From an uncultured Treponema sp. (lineage in GTDB: Bacteria; Spirochaetota; Spirochaetia; Treponematales; Treponemataceae): 64,000 nucleotides of DNA. Of the stretch, positions 15,982 to 22,914 are shown piece after piece (positions within the stretch are counted from its first letter, which is position 1; the number at the start of each line of letters is the position of its first letter). The notes below the pieces were generated by a model that worked only from the letters and a program-made list of their open reading frames with translations, did not search any database and was not told where the DNA came from. The translations under genes and the position numbers were made by a program. The DNA lies in assembly GCA_947165895.1 (NCBI GenBank), contig CAMVCB010000009.1, positions 1-64,000 on the forward strand, read 5' to 3'.

Positions 15982-16335
15982 TTATTTGCGTAGAAAAGCC
16001 TTGTCCTGTTCCGGGATTTTATCATCAGAAACAAAACGCTCGATTGTCATGTGAAGGTCGTATTTTTCACGGAGCTCTGCTATTGTTTTCATCATTGGTG
16101 TAGCATGGTGCAGGTCAATTGCTTCCTGATTTTCCCAGGAGTCGATTAAGAGGATAGTTTCGCTGGCCTCATCGTCGCTGGCTGTTTCCTCGCCAAAGGG
16201 AAGGTAATACTCATAGCGGAGATTTCCTTTTTCCGCACGGATTTTTTCGACGGTTCCGCTTGAAATCATTTCGCGGGCAAAAGCCTGAGCCGCTCCCTTT
16301 TTTCCTGTATAGCGAAGATTTACTGTGATTGCCAT
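15982..16335 (-). CDS. Antibiotic biosynthesis monooxygenase (ABM) domain protein
   Basis: The 117-residue protein has the dimeric alpha/beta-barrel ABM/YgiN fold: AITVNLRYTGKKGAAQAFAR at the start, LRYEYYLP, LLIDSWENQEAIDLHHATP and YDLHMTIERFVSDD at the end. Members act on quinones or heme-like substrates; the substrate here is unknown. It lies 13 bp after the DUF3737 gene, so the two are co-transcribed. A second copy at 62.9-63.2 kb has lost its middle. Confidence 0.88.
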   Translation of the reverse strand: MAITVNLRYTGKKGAAQAFAREMISSGTVEKIRAEKGNLRYEYYLPFGEETASDDEASETILLIDSWENQEAIDLHHATPMMKTIAELREKYDLHMTIERFVSDDKIPEQDKAFLRK

Positions 16336-16348
16336 TCTACTTCTCCAT

Positions 16349-17194
16349 TTATTTTCTGCAGATAATCTGCGTTTTTGTTTTATCGCAGATTTCTTCTTCC
16401 AGAATTATCTGGCCGATTGAGTCTGCTGTGATTTTTCCTGCAAGAGGATTTTTTATGCTGTCGATTTTTCCGCTGACTTCCACCTGAATTGTGCTGCGTT
16501 CAAAGGCAAGGTCGCAGTCTTCCATAGTGCAGTTTTTGAGCACGAGATTTTTGCAGTAGCAGAAAGGCTGAGTTCCGATAATGTGGCAGTTTATGAGGGT
16601 GAGGTTTTCTGAATACCAGCCAAGATATTCGCCTTTTACAAGAGAGTTTTTTACCGTCACGTTTTTTGTGTGCCAGAAGGCATCTTTTGTGTTCAGCTCT
16701 GAATCTGTAATTTCGATATTTTCATCATACTGAAAAGAATATTTTCCCTTCATTTTTAAGCCGGTGATTTTTGCATCGCGTATTTCAAAAAAAGGATATT
16801 CAGATTCTTCGATTGTGACATTTTCAATTGTCAGCTTTTGACTTTTCCAGGCAAACTCAGGAGAATTAACGCTGCAGTTTTTCAGGCTGATATTTTCGCA
16901 TTCACGAATTGCCTTAATTCCAAAAAGTCTGCTGTTTTCAATTAAAATATCTTTGTCATACCAGAGGGCAGCCCGGCAGTTTTCTGTAAAGCTTGTATCA
17001 GTAATTTTTGCTTTTTCTACATGCCAGAAAGGGTAGCGGAGATTCATAAAGCAGCCGGTCACGTCGATGTTACGGCATTCCTTAAAAGCGGATTCACCGT
17101 CAGCAGGACCATCAAAGCGGCAGTTTTTTACAGTAAGGTCCTTAAGGCCGTACAATGCTCTCTCTTCGTCAAAAGTCTGATTTTCAATAATCAC
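16349..17194 (-). CDS. DUF3737 right-handed beta-helix protein
   Basis: The 281-residue protein is built of short repeats such as NITVKNSLVKG and ENLTLINCHIIG, the pattern of a right-handed parallel beta helix. The N-terminus (NQTFDEERALYGLKDLTVKNCRF) matches DUF3737, a family common in gut anaerobes with no assigned reaction. There is no signal peptide, so it is cytoplasmic. It is translated just upstream of the ABM gene and follows the short remnant of a DUF4405 gene. Confidence 0.87.
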   Translation of the reverse strand: MIIENQTFDEERALYGLKDLTVKNCRFDGPADGESAFKECRNIDVTGCFMNLRYPFWHVEKAKITDTSFTENCRAALWYDKDILIENSRLFGIKAIRECENISLKNCSVNSPEFAWKSQKLTIENVTIEESEYPFFEIRDAKITGLKMKGKYSFQYDENIEITDSELNTKDAFWHTKNVTVKNSLVKGEYLGWYSENLTLINCHIIGTQPFCYCKNLVLKNCTMEDCDLAFERSTIQVEVSGKIDSIKNPLAGKITADSIGQIILEEEICDKTKTQIICRK

Positions 17195-17209
17195 AAAAAT
17201 ACCTCTGAA

Positions 17210-17296
17210 TTACAGTTTACCTTTTTTCAGACACTTTGCCAAAAGGTGCGAGAGTGTAGCAAACAAAATGATAATAGAAGAAAATAGTTTTTTCAT
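17210..17296 (-). pseudogene. 28-codon remnant of a DUF4405 membrane protein
   Basis: A start with a strong ribosome site (CTGGAGGAAACGA) encodes 28 residues whose hydrophobic stretch IIILFATLSHLLAKCLKKGKL resembles the C-terminus of the DUF4405 protein at 63.2-63.9 kb (IIILFATISHLVAARLKKNR). The body of the gene appears deleted, leaving the start joined to the tail. It might still make a one-helix membrane peptide. Confidence 0.6.
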
Positions 17297-17451
17297 TCGT
17301 TTCCTCCAGTTTTGATATTAAAGGCGGAACTTAAAAAAGTACAATGCTATTTTTTTATGGGAGCATACGCGGGAGGCATAGTAAAAGAGTCAAAAACAAA
17401 ACAAAGTCGCTTTCTTTATCTTTGTTGAAACTTATGCTAGAGTTATTTCAA

Positions 17452-18069
17452 ATGGAAAACATGACAGAAAATCAGCGTGCTTCAAAACTTTCTCAATTCA
17501 CCTATCCCTTAAAATGGCAGATTCCCCTTGGCCTTATTTTTACGGCCCTGAATGTCGGGGTAAACTATCTTCAGAAGTTTAATCCGCTTCCACTTTACAT
17601 GGACACAATTTTTACGATTACGGCTTCATTTTTTGGGGGAGCCTGCGGTGCCATAAGCGCGCTTTTGTATCACATTACCACGACTTTTATTTATGAAAAA
17701 GTTCCCCTGTGGTCGCTGGTCTGGATAATCTGCAGCCTGACCATTGTGATAATAATCAGAATCTATATCAAAATCCGAAAGAAGATTGAGATTCCTGACC
17801 TTATCCTTCTTGTGTTTTTGATTTCACTTATTGTCAGTCTTGAAGGTGCCACAATTTTTACGCTTCTCAATATTTTTACCGGTTACAACGAAGATTCCCA
17901 GGTGAAATTCATGTATGCCCTTTTAAGCAGCAACAACATCTCGGCATTCATTTCCGCCCTGCTGCCACGAGTTCCGGTGAATATCCTTGACAAGGCAATC
18001 AGCGTAAGCATCGGGTGGGCCTGCTACAAAGGAATCGGGAATCTTATTTCACCGGCAAAAAAAGCTTGA
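17452..18069 (+). CDS. Membrane protein resembling ECF-type S components, linked to two-component genes
   Basis: This protein of about 205 residues has five or six hydrophobic segments (PLGLIFTALNVGVNYLQ, LYMDTIFTITASFFGGACGA, LVWIICSLTIVIIIRIY, LILLVFLISLIVSLEGA and a terminal segment near LDKAISVSIGWACY). FNPLPLYMDTIFT and NILDKAISVSIG parallel the protein at 35.6-36.2 kb (IAFPLYLDSVMT, NLVDKIISAAI). Both sit beside NarL-type histidine kinases, so a role in ligand sensing or uptake for the kinase is likely. The start is uncertain; 17434 and 17344 are alternatives. Its last 26 bp overlap the convergent kinase gene. Confidence 0.7.
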   Translation: MENMTENQRASKLSQFTYPLKWQIPLGLIFTALNVGVNYLQKFNPLPLYMDTIFTITASFFGGACGAISALLYHITTTFIYEKVPLWSLVWIICSLTIVIIIRIYIKIRKKIEIPDLILLVFLISLIVSLEGATIFTLLNIFTGYNEDSQVKFMYALLSSNNISAFISALLPRVPVNILDKAISVSIGWACYKGIGNLISPAKKA

Positions 18070-18877
18070 CCTGCGTTCCGGTTTCTTCATCGCTTTTAAT
18101 TTCAAGCTTTGCGCCTAAAAGTGTAGCCCGGCTTTTCATTCCTTTTATGCCCAGGCGGGTACTTTGGGAAATGATGTCTTTGCTCTCTTCTTGAATCGGG
18201 GAAAATCCGCTTCCGTCATCGCTAATCATAAATAAAAGCCCCTGGATCTTTGCGTCTGTGCTGTCATTTTCTTTTCGGACGATCACGCTTAATTCGCTTG
18301 CCTTTGCATGTTTTATGGCGTTGTTAATGCTTTCCTGAATGATTCTGAAAATATGAAGCTTCTGTTCCGTGGTGATTTTTGACAGGAGTTCTGTTTCCTC
18401 TGCGTAAAACTTGCACGCAATTCCGCTCCTTTCTGCTGTGTTCTCACAAAGTTCCGAAAGCAGCTGTGTGATGGAGGCGCTTTCTATTTCGCTTGGAGTA
18501 AGATTCCTGATGATGTTGCGGATATTTTTGAGGTTTTCTTCTTCGATTTTCTGAATCTTCTGCAAAAGGCTTTTCTCGTCTTCCGAAAGATTTTTTGATT
18601 CGCCCAGCTTGTGAGCGTAGAGCAGGGCAGTGCGGATGTCCTGAGTTACCGTGTCGTGCAAATCCCGGCTGATGCGGCTTCTCTCGTTTTCCTGCACCTG
18701 GGTGATTGTCTCGGTAACAAGACGCTCCTTTCTGTTCTGCTCCTCAAGGTTTCTGTTTTTTTCCCTGCTCTTGATGTATAAAAGAAGAAAAAGGATAAAG
18801 ACAAGGCATAAAATGGAGATGATGGAAAGAAGTTCAATAAACTGAAAGACTGCAAGGTTTGTTTCTGCGGGATTCAT
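18044..18877 (-). CDS. NarL-type sensor histidine kinase
   Basis: The 277-residue kinase has one N-terminal membrane helix (residues about 12-35), a short linker, the HisKA_3 box ISRDLHDTVTQDIRTALL with the phosphorylated His near residue 73, and an HATPase domain (IIQESINNAIKHAKA, ISDDGSGFS, GIKGMKSRATLLGA). It lacks a sensing domain, which suggests that a partner membrane protein supplies the signal. Its ATG overlaps the stop of the upstream DUF4143 ATPase (ATGA), so translation is coupled. The likely response regulator is at 22.1-22.7 kb. Confidence 0.87.
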   Translation of the reverse strand: MNPAETNLAVFQFIELLSIISILCLVFILFLLLYIKSREKNRNLEEQNRKERLVTETITQVQENERSRISRDLHDTVTQDIRTALLYAHKLGESKNLSEDEKSLLQKIQKIEEENLKNIRNIIRNLTPSEIESASITQLLSELCENTAERSGIACKFYAEETELLSKITTEQKLHIFRIIQESINNAIKHAKASELSVIVRKENDSTDAKIQGLLFMISDDGSGFSPIQEESKDIISQSTRLGIKGMKSRATLLGAKLEIKSDEETGTQVKLFLPVK

Positions 18878-20163
18878 AGAGCCCCCTCATCATTTCCCAA
18901 AAGCCACTGCTCTATTCCCATATATTCAATGCCGTTTTCATCCTGCCAGGGAAGAACAGGCTCTTTAACAAGCACAAGTTTTCTGAAGGAATCTTTTATG
19001 CGGCGAAGGGAATTGATTTCCTGCTGGCGCTTTTCTTCTTCAGAAACAGACAGAGCAACCTGGATATACATTTTTTCGCTTCCGCGGCTTGCAACAAAAT
19101 CCACTTCCAGCTTTGTGCGGATGCTTTGTCCCAGGGAATTCTTGCTGTTGTATTCGTATGCTCCCACATCAACATCATAACCGCGGATTTTAAGTTCGTT
19201 GTAGACGATATTTTCTATAATGTGATTTTCTTCCTGCTGGCGGAAATTAAGGCGCGCGTTCCGTAAGCCCACATCCTCAAAATAGTATTTGTACAGCGCA
19301 CCGATATGTTTTTTTCCTTTTACATCGTAGCGTTTAACCTGCTCAATCATAAAGGCTTCGGCAAAATGCCCCAGGTATGTCCGCACAGTCTCATCATCGA
19401 TTTTCTTTTTCTTGACGCTCTTAAAGGTGTTTGCAAGCGTGGTCGCATTCACAAGGGAGCCTACCGATGAAGCTGAAAAGTCAAGTAAATCATCAAGAGT
19501 TCCTTTTTCCGAAAGGATTTTATTCCGTGCCATCACATCGCTAAGGTAAATTTTATCGAACAAATCATGAAGATACTTGCTCTTGTCCTGAGCTGAATCA
19601 AGCTGCATCAAAAAAGGCATTCCGCCGTAGGTCATGTACTCGTACCAGGCGTTTTTCCCCATATAGGCAGAAGAAAATTCCCGATAAGAAAGCGGATGTA
19701 CTCGGATTTCATCTCCACGACCACGAAACTCTGTAAGAATGTCGGAAGAAAGCATTTTTGAATTTGAACCGGTTACATAGATGTCCACATTTTTTATTTT
19801 CATCAGGCCGTTCAGCGTGTCCACAAAGGTGATTTTTTCCTCACTGTCGGGAAGATAGGGATTTTTTATTTCTGCCACTTTCTGAATCTCGTCCAGAAAA
19901 ACATAGTGCATTTTTTCATTATCAGAGATTTTGCTTCGGATGAATTTGCCAAGTTCCAAAGGATTTCTGTACTGAATATTCTCGTCATCATCCAGAGCAA
20001 GCTCAATTATCTGCTCGTCTTTTACCCCGATTGAATTTAAATATTCATGGTAAAGCGTAAACAAGAGATAGGATTTTCCGCAACGACGGATTCCTGTAAT
20101 GACTTTGACAAGAGAATTTTCTTTTTTTCGCTTTAAGGCTTCAAGGTAAACAGGTCTTTTCAT
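18874..20163 (-). CDS. AAA ATPase with C-terminal DUF4143
   Basis: The 429-residue protein has Walker A GIRRCGKSYLL near residue 22, Walker B HYVFLDEIQKV near residue 88, sensor text DIYVTGSNSKMLSSD, and a C-terminal DUF4143 with the nuclease-like core LEVDFVASRGSEKMYIQVA. These ATPases are widespread in anaerobes, and their cellular job is unknown. A much longer open frame to 20565 is not used; 20163 begins MKRPVYLEALKRKK, as is normal for the family. A consensus promoter and palindrome lie directly upstream. A relative is at 53.8-55.0 kb. Confidence 0.87.
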   Translation of the reverse strand: MKRPVYLEALKRKKENSLVKVITGIRRCGKSYLLFTLYHEYLNSIGVKDEQIIELALDDDENIQYRNPLELGKFIRSKISDNEKMHYVFLDEIQKVAEIKNPYLPDSEEKITFVDTLNGLMKIKNVDIYVTGSNSKMLSSDILTEFRGRGDEIRVHPLSYREFSSAYMGKNAWYEYMTYGGMPFLMQLDSAQDKSKYLHDLFDKIYLSDVMARNKILSEKGTLDDLLDFSASSVGSLVNATTLANTFKSVKKKKIDDETVRTYLGHFAEAFMIEQVKRYDVKGKKHIGALYKYYFEDVGLRNARLNFRQQEENHIIENIVYNELKIRGYDVDVGAYEYNSKNSLGQSIRTKLEVDFVASRGSEKMYIQVALSVSEEEKRQQEINSLRRIKDSFRKLVLVKEPVLPWQDENGIEYMGIEQWLLGNDEGAL

Positions 20164-20167
20164 ATAA

Positions 20168-20237
20168 CTTTCGGAAAAAATGCGTATTTCTACAGAATTT
20201 CCGAAAGCATAATAGTCTGAATTTCTCCCTTTGTCAA
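20168..20237 (-). promoter_or_regulatory. Promoter and palindromic operator of the DUF4143 ATPase gene
   Basis: On the minus strand, TTGACA (20232-20237), 17 nt and TATTAT (20209-20214) form a strong promoter. Immediately downstream, CTTTCGGAAA and TTTCCGAAAG (20198-20207 and 20168-20177) make a 10-bp perfect inverted repeat spaced by 20 nt, covering the start site and 5' leader. Confidence 0.75.
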
Positions 20238-20276
20238 CGTGCGGCGCTGGGTATTCACGTCTGGAGATACTCCCAG

Positions 20277-20305
20277 AAAAACCATGAGTCAACTCACGGT
20301 TTTTC
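20277..20305. promoter_or_regulatory. TGAGTNAACTCA element upstream of a lipoprotein gene (copy 1)
   Basis: AAAAACCATGAGT and AACTCACGGTTTTT form an inverted repeat with one mismatch. It lies 77 bp before the lipoprotein start at 20382. The same core, with matching flanks, occurs at 22764-22791 upstream of the next lipoprotein operon. Confidence 0.55.
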
Positions 20306-20381
20306 ACAAAGTTGCATAACTGTAAAAAAGGAAAATGAGGACTTAAAATTAAGAAAATCTTATTTATGGGAGAAACGAAAA

Positions 20382-21917
20382 ATGAAGAAATTTTATAAAC
20401 TTGCCGTGCTCTTCTTGACTGCAGCACTGGTTCTGGACTTTGCTTCCTGCAAGACGAATGTGGAAACGGAGTATGTGACAAAAGAAGTCCCCACTGACAT
20501 GACAAGCCACAAGGCTGCGGTTGTCTACCACTGGAAGCAGAACAAGAGCGGTGTAGGTTATTCAAAAGTAACCTACGAGGAAAACGAGGACGGCACGATT
20601 AAAAAAGATGATTCTGGCAACTCTGTCGCCATAACGACCTCTCAAACTGTTGCTGCCGGAACAAAGCTTTCTGCCATCGCAAAGACCTTCTACGGCTTTA
20701 AGGCAAAAGGACTTGTGGAAAGCCTGCAGGCAGACGGCACTTACGCGGTGAACGTCTACTACGACAGGAACCTTGTCATCATTACGGTTACAGGCGGAGT
20801 AACGGCAACCTTTACAGGACTATACGGAAGCGGCATTGATTTTACCAGCGTAAACGCAAAAGTTCCAAGCGGCTCATTTATTGCCAAAAGCGACATCTCG
20901 GCAACATATCCCGCAGAGGACAAAACATATACTGTCACACTGGGGACAACGACACTTGCAAAATCAGACGGTTTTGTAAAAATTCCAAAAGGCTCATTTA
21001 AGCGCTCTACCGCAGGCAGCTCTTCTGCTGCAAACGATAGCAACACCTACACCATAACCCTGACCAAGGACTTCTACATGTGCGACCATGAGGTAACCCA
21101 GAGCGAGTGGGAAAATTACATGACTTACTACGGAGCGGAAAACAGCTCATCTTCAAGCAGTCAGCCAAGCGACGAATACGGAAAGGGAGAGAACTATCCT
21201 GCTTATTGCGTGAACTGGTACGAGGCCGTAATCTACTGCAATCTTTTGAGCATGGCGAAAAATCTTACCCCGGTCTATTACATCACTGTTGACGATAACA
21301 AAAAAACTGACCCTGCCGATTGGGTGAACTCTGAAAGCCTTGCCACCAACATCAAAAAGACGGATGCAGGAAAATATTATTATGATGGTGGCGCTTTTAA
21401 TACCAACAGCGTGCTGGATAAAACTACCACAGGCATTTTAATGGACACATCTGCAAACGGCTACCGCCTGCCTACCGAGGCAGAATGGGAATACGCCGCC
21501 CTGGGAAGCTACAAGGACAATGCCAGCTGGAACGGCTACGGTGACAGCGAGAACACAAGCACCTATGTGTTTGCGGGCTATGATGGCACAAATGCGGACG
21601 ACACAGGAAAATATGCATGGTATTCAAGCAACTCAAGCAGCACCGCGCATGAGGTAAAGGGCAAATTGCCGAACAGTTATGGACTTTACGACTTGAGCGG
21701 CAACGTGGAGGAATGGTGCTACGACTGGTTCGGAGGAAATTATGCAGCAAGCGATGAAAGCGACCCGGCGGGTAGCTTGTCGGGCGGTGTCCGAATTCTA
21801 CATGGCGGCTCTTGGAGCAACGATGCCTACTACTGCAAGGTTGCTTACCGCGGCACCCGCAACCCGTCCTACCGCATCAAGGACTATGGCTTCCGCCTTG
21901 TTCGCAACGCGGAATAA
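20382..21917 (+). CDS. Large SUMF1-fold lipoprotein
   Basis: The 511-residue protein has a signal peptide with lipobox FASC. Residues about 40-200 are beta-rich (AAVVYHWKQNKSGVGYSKV; YDRNLVIITVTGGVTATFTG). The C-terminal 290 residues are a SUMF1 fold: FVKIPKGSFKRS, DFYMCDHEVTQSEWENYM, YCVNWYEAVIYCNLLS, GYRLPTEAEWEYAALG, GLYDLSGNVEEWCYDWF and RILHGGSWSND with the final YGFRLVRN. It is probably surface exposed and ligand binding. GGGAG precedes the ATG. Poly-Ser and Asn-rich inserts (ENSSSSSSQPSDE) are typical of treponemal surface lipoproteins. Confidence 0.88.
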   Translation: MKKFYKLAVLFLTAALVLDFASCKTNVETEYVTKEVPTDMTSHKAAVVYHWKQNKSGVGYSKVTYEENEDGTIKKDDSGNSVAITTSQTVAAGTKLSAIAKTFYGFKAKGLVESLQADGTYAVNVYYDRNLVIITVTGGVTATFTGLYGSGIDFTSVNAKVPSGSFIAKSDISATYPAEDKTYTVTLGTTTLAKSDGFVKIPKGSFKRSTAGSSSAANDSNTYTITLTKDFYMCDHEVTQSEWENYMTYYGAENSSSSSSQPSDEYGKGENYPAYCVNWYEAVIYCNLLSMAKNLTPVYYITVDDNKKTDPADWVNSESLATNIKKTDAGKYYYDGGAFNTNSVLDKTTTGILMDTSANGYRLPTEAEWEYAALGSYKDNASWNGYGDSENTSTYVFAGYDGTNADDTGKYAWYSSNSSSTAHEVKGKLPNSYGLYDLSGNVEEWCYDWFGGNYAASDESDPAGSLSGGVRILHGGSWSNDAYYCKVAYRGTRNPSYRIKDYGFRLVRNAE

Positions 21918-21943
21918 AATCAGCAACGAACGCAAGAAGTGTC

Positions 21944-21966
21944 ATTCCCGCGCTTGACGCGGGAAT
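21944..21966. repeat. Dispersed-type GC palindrome
   Basis: ATTCCCGCG and CGCGGGAAT pair around CTTGA, 27 bp after the lipoprotein stop. No T-run follows. Palindromes of this text (from CATTCCCGCGC onward) occur widely in bacterial genomes as intergenic repeats; it may also slow 3' decay. Confidence 0.5.
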
Positions 21967-22082
21967 CCTTTGACGTTGGTTAGTATTGTAAAAAATGAAC
22001 GCAAATCTCCGCTTCCTGTATGGGGCGGGGGTGTTTTGAAGAAACTAAATAAATAAATGACAGACTGGAGGGGAACGTCCAC

Positions 22083-22712
22083 TCACCTGAGTTTTTCAAG
22101 CAGGCTGCCCCGGTCACGGCAGCCGATTTTATCGTATATGATGCTGACGTAGTTTTCCAGCGTGGTGAGTTTTATTTGGAGCTGTGCGTCAATTTCTTCG
22201 TTTGTAAGTCCGTCCTGAATGAGTTTTACAATCTGCCGCTCTCTTTTTGTGAGTATTGAGAAAATAGAACTCATTTCCATAAAGGATGCTACCAGATCCG
22301 GCTGTACAAAGGTTTTTCCGGCGGCAACGGTGTTCACTGCGTCAAGGAGCATTTTTTCGTCGCTAAGTTTTGAGACAAAGCCTTTGGCGCCTACCTCTGC
22401 GCTCATAGCCCGCTCAATAACCGCCCCTGTGTCGTGGCTGGAAAAGATACAGCTGGGGATGCCTGCCCCGGCTAAAAGTTTTACGGCCTCAAAGCCGTCT
22501 TTTATTTCGTTTTCGCTTGTTCCTTTCAGCTGCATGTCTACGATTGCAACGATTTTATCATCAGGCCTTGAACTGGCAATTTTTATGATTTGAGGAAGCT
22601 CTTCAAGGCTTTCGGCCTCGGTTAAAATCTCCCAGTCTGAATTCTCGGTAAAAAAGGCTGAAATACCCTTGCGGAGCATTTTGTGGTCGTCAATCAAAAT
22701 CAGTTTTTTCAT
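22083..22712 (-). CDS. NarL/FixJ-type response regulator
   Basis: The 209-residue protein has a receiver domain (LILIDDHKMLRKGIS, phospho-acceptor Asp in AIVDMQLKG near residue 59, Lys in GFVSKLS) and a C-terminal LuxR-type helix-turn-helix (LTKRERQIVKLIQDGLTNEEIDAQL). It probably pairs with the HisKA_3 kinase at 18.0-18.9 kb, although a lipoprotein gene on the other strand lies between them. It is divergent from the 22.9 kb lipoprotein operon, which it may control. Confidence 0.85.
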   Translation of the reverse strand: MKKLILIDDHKMLRKGISAFFTENSDWEILTEAESLEELPQIIKIASSRPDDKIVAIVDMQLKGTSENEIKDGFEAVKLLAGAGIPSCIFSSHDTGAVIERAMSAEVGAKGFVSKLSDEKMLLDAVNTVAAGKTFVQPDLVASFMEMSSIFSILTKRERQIVKLIQDGLTNEEIDAQLQIKLTTLENYVSIIYDKIGCRDRGSLLEKLR

Positions 22713-22763
22713 TCACCTTAGTATATCACATTGCGCAAGACAAACAATCAATAAAAGTCACTG

Positions 22764-22791
22764 AAAAAGAGTGAGTAAACTCATGGTTTTT
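22764..22791. promoter_or_regulatory. TGAGTNAACTCA element upstream of a lipoprotein operon (copy 2)
   Basis: AAAAAGAGTGAGT and ACTCATGGTTTTT flank an AA centre. The GTGAGTAAACTCATGG core matches, in reverse, the element at 20277-20305. It lies between the response regulator gene and the lipoprotein operon starting at 22915. The remainder of 22713-22914 shows no other structure I can name. Confidence 0.55.
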
Positions 22792-22914
22792 AATAAAGTC
22801 TGCAAACTACCATTAGGATTTTTGATGATTTATAATTCAAGCAAAAGTCTAAAAATCACCTAAAGTGAGCTTTAGAGATTTCCCAACTGCATTTTATTGA
22901 GAATGGAGATATTT

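Noticed and set aside
18874..20565. A 563-residue version of the DUF4143 ATPase
   Set aside because: The extra 134 residues would read through the promoter and palindrome and part of the divergent lipoprotein gene, and they do not resemble the family N-terminus.
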